Positions 34,401-45,734 are shown, counted from the stretch's first letter. The stretch is 64,000 nucleotides of DNA from Dracaena cambodiana (GCA_036321105.1 JAYEPQ010000018.1:30040030-30104029), one strand, 5' to 3'. Translations and numbers: made by a program. The notes: generated by a model not told the origin, from the letters alone.

Positions 34401-34867
34401 TTGGAATATCTAATGAAGCACACCACTGGTCCTAGTGAGTGCACTTCGCTAATATCCCTTATATTACAAATTTATCTTTGAAAATTTAGATCCATGTTGC
34501 CCTTGACTTCAAACTCTATCCCTCCAAAATAACATTCATGTCCGAGGTTAGATCTTTAACAGTATTATTTTCTATCTGGAGTTAGATTCCAGACGATATT
34601 ATATTATTTCTCGAATGATATTATTTGTCATTGAGATGTATGACTCACGTACAGCAGACAGGATTAGAGCTCGGATCGAAGGAAATGGAGCAATGAGATT
34701 GTAAACAGGAGTTTTGGTGTGCTCACTGAAGGAAGAAAGGACAAGCCGGAAAAAGTCGTGTGAGCACTAGGAAAAATTTTCTATATTTTCAATTGAGAGG
34801 GTGTGCACACTAAGCAAGGTGTGCTCATTAGGACAAGTGGTGTGCTCCTTTAGAAATTCCCATCTTC
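34401..34867. mobile_element. Possible MITE with long imperfect inverted repeats
   Basis: The left arm (34402-34445, tctaatgaagcacaccactg then gtcctagtgag) is matched in reverse complement by the right arm (34815-34865, complement tctaaaggagcacaccactt then gtcctaatgag). tcttctt occurs next to each end and may be a 7-bp target duplication. No coding capacity. Confidence 0.5.
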
Positions 34868-34929
34868 TTTTAGGACGTCCTACAAGATACACCAGACTTC
34901 CGAAAGAAAAGATGCATTGTGGGGACAAG

Positions 34930-35574
34930 TTTTAGTAATAAACTTCCATTATTATAACTCAATTATGCACTACAACTGCAATTGTAATGATGAATCATCG
35001 ATCAGTGCAGTCACCCGCATCAAAATAAACCTGCAATTATAATGATGAGTGGGATGAAAAATAGAGCCTAAGGAATAAGGTGTCCTTCACATAACGCAGG
35101 ATGCGGAGAACTACAACATAGTGAATAGAGCGGGGGTAGCCATAAACTGGCTAACGAGATGCACGGTATAAACAATATCTGGCCTAATAATGATGAGCTA
35201 GATGAGACTCCCAACAAGTTATCAGTAAAGGGTAGCATCGGAAAAGAGATCGCCGTCAGTAGCACGAAATTTAACGTTAGACTCAAGAGAACTATTAGTC
35301 GTCTTACAATCAGTCAAGCCAGCATGAGAAAAATATCAGAATAATACTTGGCCTAAGTTAAATAGTAGCCATCAGATGTAGAAATAACTTCCAAGCCAGA
35401 AAATAACTAAGAGAGCCAAGATTCTTCATCTCAAAATGCTGACACAAAAACTACTTAGGCTCAACAATACTAAAAGCGTTATTACCAGTAATAATCATAT
35501 CATCAACATAAATGATCAAAATAGTGATACAAGTATTAGTATGACAAGTAAAGAGAGTAAAGTCATGCGGGTTG
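34930..35574 (-). pseudogene. Ty1/copia pol, C-terminal RT and RNase H part
   Basis: Minus-strand translation gives ILIIYVDDMIITGNN (near 35500-35530) and, further left, PDIVYTVHLVSQFMATP and LRILRYVKDTLFLRLYF, the standard order of a copia reverse transcriptase end and RNase H start. Several frames are broken and it decays at about 34950. The last five bases (ggttg, 35570-35574) are the target duplication of TatB; the reading continues at 43204-43283 and then 63292 onward. Confidence 0.9.
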
Positions 35575-36255
35575 TATTCGCAGCAGAAATTTGTTGCTTT
35601 CTTTCCATTGAATTCAGCTTAGATTACAACAAAAAAGAACAAGAAAAAAATAAACGAGAGGATTTATAACTTATCTCTCTCTTTTACAATGATTTGTGGG
35701 ATCTATATGGCGATGGGATCTATCTAGTAGCTCCTTTAGACTATCCGACGACGATGGTCTTCTTGCTCTTAATTAAGAAGATGCCGGCCGACTTTGGATG
35801 ATCTTCTCTGGTCTTGATTCGTTCAAGGCTCTCACGTGTAAGTTGAACTTCACAAAAACTTCCAAAAGATCCCCTAGATCTTCCTCAAAAGGGTATTTAT
35901 AGTCTTAGGTCCATATGAGAGTTTCTATCTAAATAGAATTTGTACTCATCAAGGATTCCAATGAAATATTTTAGTTTTGATTTAAATCTCTTGATTTGGA
36001 GTTCTGATCGGACTTAATTTGGTTATTTGGATAAGCCCAAATCTTAATCTTAATTAATTTAAGATTCTGGTTTATCTGCTCATGCGGAGTTAATCTCACC
36101 AAAACGTGGAACTAAGGAACTAGAACGCGGAGTTATTGAATAGCTCCGCGTTTTGCTCAAACGCGAGGCTAAAATAGCCAAACGCGGAACTACGGAGTTA
36201 GCTCCGCATTCTATTGTGGAAAATCCTATTTACTTAGAAATTTTCACTGCTAACA
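35575..36255 (-). repeat. 3' LTR of TatB
   Basis: 681 bp from tattcgcagc to ctgctaaca. The complement of the polypurine tract, gaaccccctccaaag, follows at 36256-36270. The minus-strand 3' end reads GCGAATA, not the usual CA. TATA box at 35894-35901. Confidence 0.9.
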
Positions 36256-36600
36256 GAACCCCCTCCAAAGTTTTCAAAATGGCTTAGAATTTAGCAAATT
36301 TTGAAATATTTTGGATATTTAAACTGAAACGCGGAGTTAAAATACCAAGTTATCTTCGCGTTTTGTATACTTGCGCGGAGCTAATGGCTTCGTGTTTTAA
36401 TGAGTAACCGCTCAGTGATTACACCGAATCTCGCGTCGAATGCCAAGGGGCGGGTTTTCTCATTTAAATAGAGTCTCTTCTTCTTCTTCCTCACTTCATT
36501 CGAAGAGACTTCAAGAACCCAGAGATTCAGGCGATCCAGACGACCCCGACGATCCGATCGACCATTTTCCTTCGATTTCACCAAGATTTCTAGAAGATCA
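36256..36600 (+). promoter_or_regulatory. Leader and promoter region of the TatB antisense gene
   Basis: Starts with the polypurine tract of TatB (complement). It then carries tttaaatagagtctcttc (36464-36481) and a pyrimidine-rich, ATG-free leader up to the ATG at 36601, laid out as in TatA (567-918). Confidence 0.5.
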
Positions 36601-37445
36601 ATGGCACCCAAGAAGATCGTGATCTTGCATGCCTCCTCATCGTCGGCGGCCGGCGCTAGCAGCGGTGGCAGCGGCCGAGGGAGTGGCCGCAACGGCGAAC
36701 CAGTTCATGCTGCACCCACTGGAGGTAAAAATCTCAACTTTTGGACTTTTTAGAAGAATTTTGGGGTGATTTGGCTTGGTTTTGACCGGCCAATCACCTT
36801 TCTAACATGCGAAATCGTCGTACTCTGACTGAATAGCTTGGAGAAGAAGGCGCGAAGCTATCGCGTTATCTTCGCGTTTCTAAACGCGAAGTTATCTCTC
36901 ACGTTTTTACGCGCGAAGTTATCATCCTCGTGTTTTGTCAAAACGCGAGGCTATTTCCTTAATTTCGCGCTGAGTTATATTTAACTCCGCGTCTCCATAC
37001 TTAGAAATTTTTCTGATCTTGTAATAACTTTTCTAACTCTTGATTCTTTTTTTGCAGTTGACTACTCAGCGGATCCACTCTCCCAAGGGCATCACTTCGG
37101 CTTTGCTGGGGGTACGGATCTGACAGCCCAATTCCGTTTCACCACTGTTCTAACTGCATACAAGCCAGGCCTGAGGGAGCGCAGGGAGAAATTAATCAGA
37201 TACCACCCTGCTACTGCACGAGAGATTATCACCGATGCAGTTTTCGAGACCACCAACCGAGAAGTGTTGGAGAAGCCTGCTTTTCTCTTTGGAGATGCAA
37301 TGGGGCATTCAGACTAGATCATCTTTGAAGAGGAGTGCATATGGCTCTACCAATCCGGCGATCTGTTGATATTTCTACCCAGCATGGAGCGTAGTTATCC
37401 CATGGTCTATCTTCAAAGGCTAGCCATGCACCAATCTTCATGAGC
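36601..37445 (+). pseudogene. Antisense spliced gene in TatB, 5' part only
   Basis: Exon 1 is 36601-36724 (41 codons plus one base, begins MAPKKIVIL), donor gtaaaaat. The intron of 333 bp ends tttttgcag at 37057. Exon 2 from 37058 reads VDYSADPLSQGHHFGFAGG, then FRFTTVLTAYKPG, YHPATAREIITDAVFET and WLYQSGDLLIFLPSMERSYP, matching TatA exon 2 with many replacements. A TAG at about 37315 and a deletion at about 37440 end it. This is the most diverged of the three exon sets, yet both splice sites and the exon-intron phase are kept. Confidence 0.7.
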
Positions 37446-38819
37446 AAAAGTAACTCTAAGGAAGCCAGAAGCATATCATAATTGCAAGTTTCAAGTTCTG
37501 GCTCCAAAAAGTAAACTTTTGAAGGAGTTACAAGAACTCTGCGGCAGCTCATTAAGTTTTCTTGAGGACCATTTCTGTTAGATGATAATCTATGTCGCTT
37601 TCCAAAGCGATGGAGATGATCATGAAGGAAGTATAAGGGCTTGTAGTATGTCGAATTCAGCTTGTGCATCTTCATTAGGATTCTTGTAGCAGTATCTTCA
37701 GATGACCCACTAAGAACTTTAAACAGATCATGGTTGTCATTTGCAGAGGAGATCTTTTGCATGTGAACCAGGGAATTGAGCTGGAAAAGCACCTCGTACG
37801 GCACAATACAATCAACAGGATAGTTTAAAATAGGAGGGCATAATAAGGAGCCGCACCTTTGAAGAATCTCATTAGCGGTTGATCAGCAATTCGCATTAAA
37901 TGGCAATGACTTGCGCCGGTAAGCTCAACACTCCGTGGAGGAGACTCGTCATCGAGTTATTGGTGAGTTGATGAATAAAGTTTAAAGCTTTTGGGAGAGT
38001 TATAACTCCCCCTACTTTTGTAACTTTTTGCTTTATGAATAGAGACAATTCTTTTTCTTTTCATCTGTTGGCTACAAAATTTGCTTGCACAATAAATAAA
38101 TAGTTCATCGTTTTGGTAAAACAATCCAAGGCTCATCTGCGTAACTTAGACTGTTAATACCGACCGGGTTTCAATTATTAACCTCGGTAAAGCCCTTTGA
38201 ACAGAGCTAAATGATAGTTTGGTGAAAGCGTTTTACTACTTACACTAGGATTTAATTAGACAGAGGCGCCTAATTGCACATGTCTTAGTTTGATGGAGGC
38301 AGTTCAAAACTCTTATGCATAACTTAAACTGCACATGCCAAAATGATCGGGTCATAATCTTTAGATTTAAGCAGAGGTGCCTAATTGCACATGTCTAGTC
38401 CAAGTGCTCTCACGCATAACTTGAACGGAGATGGGAATAATCCAAATCATACTGTCAGAGATAAGAGCTTAACATGACAGGTGCACGGGATTTTTAGCAA
38501 ACCCCCAGCTATAAACGGATTTGGTGAGGAACTTGATCTCCTCTTCCCGCTGCTTTAACGGATAATTAATTTCATACTTTTACCCCCAGTATGATAGGGT
38601 TAGCAAGAAACTTGATCTCCTCTTCCCGCCGCTTTAATAGCATTGGGCAATATTTTTTTTATAGCACTCAATTAGCCATACTAATGGCTAGTAAAAGTAG
38701 CGGAAGCAACATGATATTTATCATCGTTAATATTTTCGGCACCCCCAGCTAAATCCGGCTGCTAGCAATGAGAATGACTTTGTCATAGCTGTGGTTCGGA
38801 GCGTACCCAAGGGGCTAGC
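37446..38819. other. TatB scrambled 3' region
   Basis: 37446-37810 matches the 3' end of the second antisense unit of TatC (60990-61090: ctaaggaagccagaagcata). 38200-38420 holds degenerate units of the 80-bp repeat, 38520-38650 two units of the 75-bp repeat, and 38650-38820 the pol deletion junction. No intact coding frame. Confidence 0.6.
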
Positions 38820-40644
38820 TTACAAGTGCGGGCTGCCCGTGCTTGGTGTCGATATTGGCTTCCGTACTAGTACAGGGATTGTTCTGGTAGGGAACTCATT
38901 GGTTCCTACTACTAAACTTACCATATTTGCATAAACTTTCTTTTGTTCCTCTTTAAGTGTGAGAATCCCGGCTTCTATCAATGCCTGATTTCGGTTCTTA
39001 AGAGGATAGCAATCCTTAGTTGGGTGCCCGACATTCCGATGGTACAGGCAATAGTTGGGGTCGTTGGTTTTACCAGTGTCTTCCGGTTTTCCATTTTCCG
39101 GAAGCTTCAAATGCCCTTTCTAAGGAGGAGATGGAATAGAGTACATATTTGCTCCGTCTTGAATGTATAAGTTCTATCTTGGCGGGGCCTATTCTGACCT
39201 GCACCTCTCGGATTTTGAGGTCTTGGCTTCGGATCTGCAACAGACGCCATCACAGCCTTCCCTTTTTTTTTAGAATTTTGTGAATATGGCATGTTATTCG
39301 TAGAGTTTCTCGTGCCACAAGATTTCTCAATCCGACGAATTATATCTTCCGCCTGTTCTCCCTACTTCAGCAGATCTTTCCAAGTTTTGGACTCTACAGC
39401 TCCCATTCTTATCAGCACGCCAGTCCTGAAGTTTTGCTTGCAGGTTTTTACCAGGGTTTCCTGGGTCATACCGTGTCGACAATACACGGATTTTTTCCTG
39501 AAGCATTCAATGAAACTTTTGACTGTTTCTTCTTCTCCTTGTTTCGTCACAAAAAGAGAATGACCCGATATCCCGGTATCATCCTCAAAAAAACGTGTCA
39601 AGAACTGTTTCTCGATATCATACCAAGTATTTATGGTTTCCGTGGGCAGCTGCATAAACCATGTAAAGGCAGACCCTCGCAGGGTGCTCGCAAATACTTT
39701 GGTCATTATGGGATCGTTTCCCATTAGATGACCTGCCTGCGATAAAAATTAATATAAGTGCTGGTTTGGGAACCCCTTCCCGTCATATGACTCCAATTTG
39801 AGGGGTTTATATTTTTCTGGATAAGGGGCAAAGTCCCACTCAAGCGAATATGGTCTTGAAACTCCCGATTCCTTTAGTTCCTTCTTGTGCATTAAGACAT
39901 CAAGTTGACTTTGTAACTTCTCAATTTTTTCTCCATGTGGGTCATGGAAAGAGTATTTATTCTCGTTCTCATGTGTCGAGTAAGATTTTTCTTCTTTATC
40001 TTCCTCATTTATCTCAAACAGAATTTCTTTGGCTTTATCCTCGACTATTTTTTGAGTGTTCTCGACCACCTTCAAAAGCATGATTTTAAGATCCTCGATC
40101 ATTTTTTGCTACTCCGAATCATTCGCTCTTAGGCTTCAACTCTTTGGTTGATATTGTCAGGTTTATCCACCATATGTGAGGTTGATTTCTGCAGTCTGGA
40201 TGACACCGAAGAATGAGGAGAAACTATGGCCGAATTGTCGCTGTCATCGTCATAAGAACCTTTCACAAGCCTTTTATAGTTTCGGGGTGGGACAGCGGCT
40301 GATTTTAGTCGAGTCAGATGATGAGGTTCTTCATCACTTGATTCTGAATCATCTACAACTTTCTTCCCCTTTCTGACCATATTAGAAGTTATAATTCTCC
40401 ATTCCTTTTCTCAGGGAGTAACTTTTATTTTCTTAGCAGGATTTTTATCCGACTCAGTTAATCGGTCGAACACCAATACCATGTTCTTGCTGCAGCAACA
40501 ATTATTCATCACAGTAGATACTGCTGACATAAGTTGTTCGCAATGACAAATAGGATCATACTGAACTTGATTTATGCTTCTTTTCTTCGTTAGGTTTTCT
40601 CTAAGGTCAGTGGCCTTAGACACGAAGTCGTGGGGCCCACTCAT
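38820..40644 (-). pseudogene. TatB gag remnant
   Basis: On the minus strand: a Cys-rich segment (40644-40411), a coiled-coil-like region (40380-39749), the gag domain (39724-39362: VFASTLRGSAFTWFMQLPTE, FLTRFFEDD) and the C-X2-H-X4-H-X4-C motif CLYHRNVGHPTKDC (39110-38820). It is collinear with TatA and TatC gag, with stops between all pieces, and ends where pol should begin. Confidence 0.88.
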
Positions 40645-40798
40645 CTGTTGAGAGGGTCCAGAGACCCACTAGAGCTTCTTGGAACTATAGGTGTCAAGTT
40701 CTGGTCCAACAATGCGATAATCAACCCTGATTTTGTATTCAGGTTGATTTACGCGGAGCTGAGAAGTAGCTTCGCGTTTTGATACGCGAAGCTGAAAA

Positions 40799-42508
40799 CT
40801 AGTCGCGTTTTGATACGCGAGGCTGAATAATATCTTCGCGTTTTGATACACTAGCCTCGCGTTTTACGCTGCCTTGGCATTTCTGCAGAAGTTTAACTTC
40901 TGAAATATTAGCCTCGCGTGGAAGAAAATTTTTGCACGCTGACTTATTTTTACGATTTACGCAAGTCATATCTTCGCGTTTAACGCGATTCTTGCGATTA
41001 ACGCAAGACTGAAAATCATCTTCGCGATTTACGCGAAGGTAAGGAGTTTTACGTTTAATGCAAGTTTCATTGGCTTCACGATTTACGCTAAGCTCAATCT
41101 TAGCCTCGCATGGAGAATCACCTTCACACGCTGGCTTTAAAGAAAGTTTATCCTCGTGATTTACGCGAGTGTCAGGAATCTTGCGATTAATGCAAGTCTG
41201 ACTGGCTTCGCGTTTAGCATCGCGTGGAGAATCAACATCACACGCTGGCTTTAAAGAAAATTTATCCTCGCGATTAACGCGAGTGTCAGGAATCTTGCGA
41301 TTAACGCAAGTCTTACTGGCTTCGTGTTTATCGCTAAGCACAGTTTTAGCCTCGCGTGGAGAATTACCATCACACGCTGGCTTTAAAGAAAGTTTATCCT
41401 CGCGATTAACACGAGTGTTAGGAATCTTGCGACTAACGCAAGTCTTACTGGTTTCGCGTTTATCGCTAAGCTCAGTCTTAGCCTCGCGTGGAGAATCACT
41501 ATCACACACTGGCTTTAAAGAAAGTTTATCCTCGTGATTAACGCGAGTGTCAGGAATCTTGCGATTAACGTAAGTCTTACTGGCTTCACGTTTATCGCTA
41601 AGCTTAGTCTTAACCTCACATGGAGAATCACCATCACACGCTAGCTTTAGAGAAAGTTTATCCTCGCGATTAACGCGAGTGTCAGGAATCTTGCGATTAA
41701 TGCAAGTCTTACTGGCTTCGCATTTATCGCTAAGCTCAGTCTTAGCCTCGCGTGGAGAATCACCATCACACGCTGGCTTTAAAGAAAGTTTATCCTCGCG
41801 ATTAACACGAGTATCAGGAATCTTGCGATTAACGCAAGTCTTACTAGCTTCGCATTTCTTGCTAAGCTCAGTCTTAGCCTCGCGTGGAGAATCACCATCA
41901 CACGCTGGCTTTAAAGAAAGTTTATCCTCGCGATTAACGCGAGTTTCTCTGGTTTTAAGCCCAGATAAAATAGCCTCGCGTGGAGAATCACACGCTGGCT
42001 TGTTCTTGCGATTCACGCAAGTTGCAGCTTCGCGTTTAATGCGATATTGACTGGTCTTGTGATTAACGCGCGCCAGTTTGTGAGATAAGCTTGTAGCCTC
42101 GCGTTCTGCTACCTGATTAGCCTCGCGTTTAATGCGGGCTTTGAAGGCCTTTCGCCTAGCTCTCCGATTTCGGTTGCAGAGTTGGGCTCTGGTTAAATCA
42201 ATTTTCAAGCTTTCTTTGGCAGTAAAGAGATCACCCCCTGCTAGGGTTTCTTGCCCAAACGACAGCTCTATGGCTGCGATCTCCAAGGGTCCCTATTTAT
42301 CGGTGGATCCCCGATTACCCGATTTACGAATATTGGAGAGCACGCAATGATAGCACCGCGTGTTGGTCAGGTTACCTGACTCAGAGGAGAGATACTCCTC
42401 GTATTTCTGCTGATCGATCTCCACGACTAGCATGTTAACGTCGGATCCGATCCTCTCGATATCAAATTGCACCACGATCTCTTTTTCGATGAAAGAGACT
42501 TCTCCCAC
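40799..42508 (-). pseudogene. TatB N-terminal extension with 44-residue repeats
   Basis: One open frame of 495 codons (42286-40799) plus an upstream frame (42508-42293) that begins in the primer site as ...LATTVGEVSFIEKEIV. It contains about eight repeats of roughly 44 residues with CVNRKIPDTRVNREDKLSLK and ACDGDSPREAKTELS. Strongly basic, with two Cys per unit. Homologous to the extensions of TatA and TatC but with a different repeat length. Function unknown. Confidence 0.75.
41060..41960. repeat. Coding tandem repeat of about 132 bp in TatB
   Basis: About seven units containing tagcctcgcgtggagaatca and ttatcctcgcgattaacgcg, in phase with the 44-residue peptide repeat. One unit near 41220 lacks part of the sequence (…LKREASQTCINRK…). 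Confidence 0.9.
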
Positions 42509-42519
42509 TGTGGTCGCCA
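42503..42519 (-). other. TatB primer-binding site, tRNA-Arg type
   Basis: Minus-strand tggcgaccacagtggga, three bases inside the 5' LTR, identical to that of TatA and TatC. Confidence 0.8.
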
Positions 42520-42522
42520 GTT

Positions 42523-43203
42523 TTTTCGCAGCAGAAATTTATTGCTTTCCTTCCATTGAATTTAGCTTAGATTACAACGAAAGAGAACAAGAAAAGAACA
42601 AACGAGAGGATTTATAACTTATATCTCTCTTTTACAATGATTTATGAGATCTATGTGGCGATGGGATCTATCTAGTAGCTCCTTTGGACTATCTGACGAT
42701 GATGGTCTTCTTGCTCTTGATGAAGAAGATGTCGGCCGACTTTGGATGATTTTCTCTGGTCTTGATTCATTCAAGGCTCTCACGCGTAACTTGAACTTCA
42801 CAAAAACTTCCAAAAGATCCCATAGGTCTTTCTCAAAGGGGTATTTATAGCCTTAGGTCCATATGAGAGTTTCTATCTAAATAGAATTTGCACTCATCAA
42901 AGATTCCAATCAAATATCTTAGTTTTGATTTAAATCTCTTGATTTGGAGTTCTGATCAGACTTAATTTGGGTATTTGGATAAGCCCAAATCTTAATCTCA
43001 ATTAATTTAAGATTCTGGTTTATCTACTCACGCGGAGTTAATCTCACCAAAACGCGGAGCTAAGGAACCAGAACGCGAAGTTATTGAATAGCTCTACGTT
43101 TTGCTCAAACGCGAGGCTAAAATAGTCAAACGAGGAGCTACGTAGTTAGCTCCACATTCTGTTGTGGAAAATCCTATTTACTTAGAAATTTTCACTGCCA
43201 ACA
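42523..43203 (-). repeat. 5' LTR of TatB
   Basis: 681 bp, the same length as the left LTR, ending ctgccaaca at 43203. TATA box at 42842-42849. The minus-strand 3' end is GCGAAAA. Near that end the LTR ATG reads into a TAA after five codons, whereas the left LTR keeps the frame open at this place. Confidence 0.9.
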
Positions 43204-43283
43204 GGTTGGGGAAAAAACCAAATTGGCTAATAATAGAACTGAACTTGACAAATTAGGCATGTGGAGCTTGCTTGAGCCCATAC
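43204..43283 (-). pseudogene. Ty1/copia RT island between TatB and TatC
   Basis: 80 bp of copia reverse transcriptase, minus strand: after ALYGLKQAPHA, a stop, then FVKFSSIISQFGFFPN. It begins with the TatB target duplication (ggttg) and ends with that of TatC (catac, 43279-43283). This island shows that the two Tat elements hit the same copia gene about 75 bp apart. Confidence 0.9.
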
Positions 43284-44124
43284 TGTTGGCAGTGAAAATT
43301 TCTAAGTTAAAAGGATTTTCCACAACAGAACGCGGAGCCAATTTAATAGCCCCGCGTTTGGTTATATTAACCTTGCGTTTGAATAAAACGCAGAGATGTT
43401 TAATAGCTCCGCGTTGATTCCGCAGTTTGGCTTGTATCAGCCTCGCGTTTGAGTAAACGCGGAGATGTTCTATAGCTCCGCGTTAGCTCCGCGCACTGGT
43501 TATTTAGCACTGCGTTTTGATGCGATTAAAAGCTCCGCGTGAGCAGATAACCAGAATCTCAAATTGATTGAGATTATGATTCTGGGCCTATCCAAATACC
43601 CAAATCAAGTCTAATCAGAATTCTATCAAAACTAAGATATTTGATTGGAATCCCTGATAATGACGAGTTCTATTTAGATAGAAACTCTTGCATTAACCTG
43701 GGGCTATAAATACCTTCCTGGTGAAACCCTAGGGATCTTCTTTTCGGCAATTGAGATATTTTTCTGAAATCTTGGAGAATTCGAGTTACGCACAGAGGCT
43801 TGAGTTCGTGAAGATCAGAGAAAATCACCATCTTCTTTCTGGAGTTCTTGAGAAGTTCGAGTTACGCGAGAGAGCCTTGAACAAATCAAAACCAGAGAAG
43901 ATCGTGTATAGTCGGCCGATATCTTCAAGAGAGAAGATTTCAACGTACCGATCGTCAAAAGGAGATGCTTGACAGATCCCATCGCCACAGATCCCGCGAT
44001 ATTGTAAAAGAGAGAGATTGAAATATAAAATCCTCTCGTTTGTTCTTTTTATCTCTTGTTCACTTCTATTGTAATCTAAGATGTAATTCAATGGGAGGAA
44101 GCGAAGGAACTTTTGCGACGAACA
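43284..44124 (+). repeat. 5' LTR of TatC
   Basis: TGTTGGCAG...GCGACGAACA. U3 hairpins of aacgcggag/ctccgcgtt lie at 43325-43490, the TATA box at 43705-43712, and the ATG of the sense ORF at 44091, 31 bases before the LTR end. Confidence 0.95.
43705..43712 (+). promoter_or_regulatory. TATA box of the TatC 5' LTR
   Basis: tataaata in ggggctataaatacc, conserved in all Tat LTRs here. The transcript would start near 43740, leaving a leader of about 350 nt with one short upstream ORF (ATG at 43963) before the ATG at 44091. Confidence 0.7.
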
Positions 44125-45734
44125 AACTGGCGACCACAGTGGGAGCCATCTCTTTCACTGATGAAGAGATTGTGGCGCAATCGGACGTTGACTTTATCGG
44201 ATCCGAAGTAGACACGCTGGTCGTTGAAATCGACCAGCAGAAGTACGAGGAGTTCCTCTCCTCCGGATCAGGTGACTTGGATGAGACACGGCACTATCGC
44301 CGTATGTACTCCAATGGCCGAGTGACGGGTAGAAAGGTATCCACCGAGAGACGGGGATCCTTGGAGACTACGGTTATAACGCCGGAGTCCACACAAGAAA
44401 TCCTAACCGAGGAAGAGCTTCCGATTGCCGAAGAAGACATGGGAACTGGATTGACCAGGACCCAACTCCGGAACAGGAACCGGAGAGCGAGGTGTAGAGC
44501 CCTCAAAGCCCGCCTTGGATGCGGAGCTAACTCTAGAGGACGCGAGGCTATGGTCCCTCGCAAATTAGCTCGCGCTACCCGCGAGACCAATCTCTACCGC
44601 GTTAAACGCGAAGATACAACTTGCCTTAAAAGCAAGGAAAAGCCAACGTGTGATTTTCCACGCGAGGCTGGTAATAATGGCGAGTTACGCAAGATTCCCA
44701 ACACTCGCGAGTTACGCGAGTATAAAAATTATTCCAAGCTAGCATGTGATTCTCCACGCGAGGCTATTACTGTGCCTAGCGAGAGACGCAAAGCCAGTAA
44801 GGGTTGCGCTGGTCGCAAAATACCCAACACTCGCGAGTTACGCGAGTATAAAAATTATTCAAAACCAGCGTGTGATTCTCCACGCGAGGCTATTACTGTG
44901 CCTAGCGAGAAACGCAAAGCCAGTAAGGGTTGCGCTAGTCACAGAATACCCAACACTCGCGAGTTAAGCGAGTATAAAAATTATTCAAAGCCAGCGTGTG
45001 ATTCTCCACGCGGGGCTATTACTGTGCCTAGCGAGAGACGCGAAGCCAGTGATACTTGCAATAAACGCAAGACTTCTGACACCCGCAAGGAACGGGAAGA
45101 TAATTGGCAGATAGTTGTCAGTCGTAAAAACCGCGCTAAGAGCGAAGCTATGATCTGCGTCAATCGCGAAGATAAGCCAGCGTGCAAGAACTTCCCTTCA
45201 CGCGGGGCTATTATTCCAGAGGCTAAACTTCCAAGGACACACCAAGCCAGCGAGAAACGTGAGGCTAGTGTGGATCAGCGCGGAGCTATTTTTCAGGCCC
45301 GCAATGTGAAACGCGAGGCTATTCCTAAGCCACGCGAGGATCAGTCCGACCCCAGAGTCAGGGTTGATCAATCAAAGAAGCTTCAGTGGATTCCTAAACA
45401 CTCTCAAAAGTTGAATGGACCTCTTGATTTCATGGCTAGAGGCACTGACCTCAGGGAGCATCTTTCTAAGAAGAGAGGCATAGACCAACTTCAAGTTGAA
45501 CATAGTTGCCATTGCCAGCAACTTATGACAACAGTATCAGCCGTGATGAATAACTGTGGCTGCAGCAAGAACAGGATATCTGTGTTCGACCGATTAAATG
45601 AGTCAAACTAGAATCCTGCTAAGAAGACAAGAACCACTCCCCTGAAACAAGGGAGAGCTGTAACTTCCAACATGGTAGGAAAAGGGAAGAAAATTGCAGA
45701 GACGGATGATGATTCAGAATCGAGCGATGATGAA
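44091..45734 (+). pseudogene. TatC N-terminal extension, starts in the LTR and spans the primer site
   Basis: ATG at 44091 opens MGGSEGTFATNKLATTVGAI; the LTR ends after the Thr/Asn codons and LATTVGA is the translated primer-binding site. About four repeats of 42 residues follow (44650-45060: ACDSPREAITVPSE, RKIPNTRELREYK), then a region with CHCQQLMTTV and CGCSKN. A TAG at 45609 interrupts the frame (Lys in TatA). After it the frame runs to the acidic ETDDDSESSDDE, where the solo LTR begins. Basic overall; no known domain recognised. Confidence 0.8.
44128..44144 (+). other. TatC primer-binding site, tRNA-Arg type
   Basis: tggcgaccacagtggga, three bases after the LTR end (44124). It encodes LATTVG within the open reading frame that starts in the LTR. 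Confidence 0.82.

Larger units (their letters stand above)
35575..43203 (-). mobile_element. TatB: pol-less Tat-lineage element
   Basis: 7629 bp with two LTRs of exactly 681 bp, a tRNA-Arg primer site, gag-extension and gag remnants, post-pol repeats and an antisense PMD-like first part. It is flanked by ggttg at 35570-35574 and 43204-43208. The whole protease-RT-integrase region is missing between about 38650 and 38820, so any movement required proteins from another copy. The LTRs differ at many sites, clearly more than those of TatC. Confidence 0.93.

Noticed and set aside
43751..43972. 73-codon frame present in both TatC LTRs
   Set aside because: Begins with TTG and spans the LTR leader; identity reflects LTR identity, not coding.
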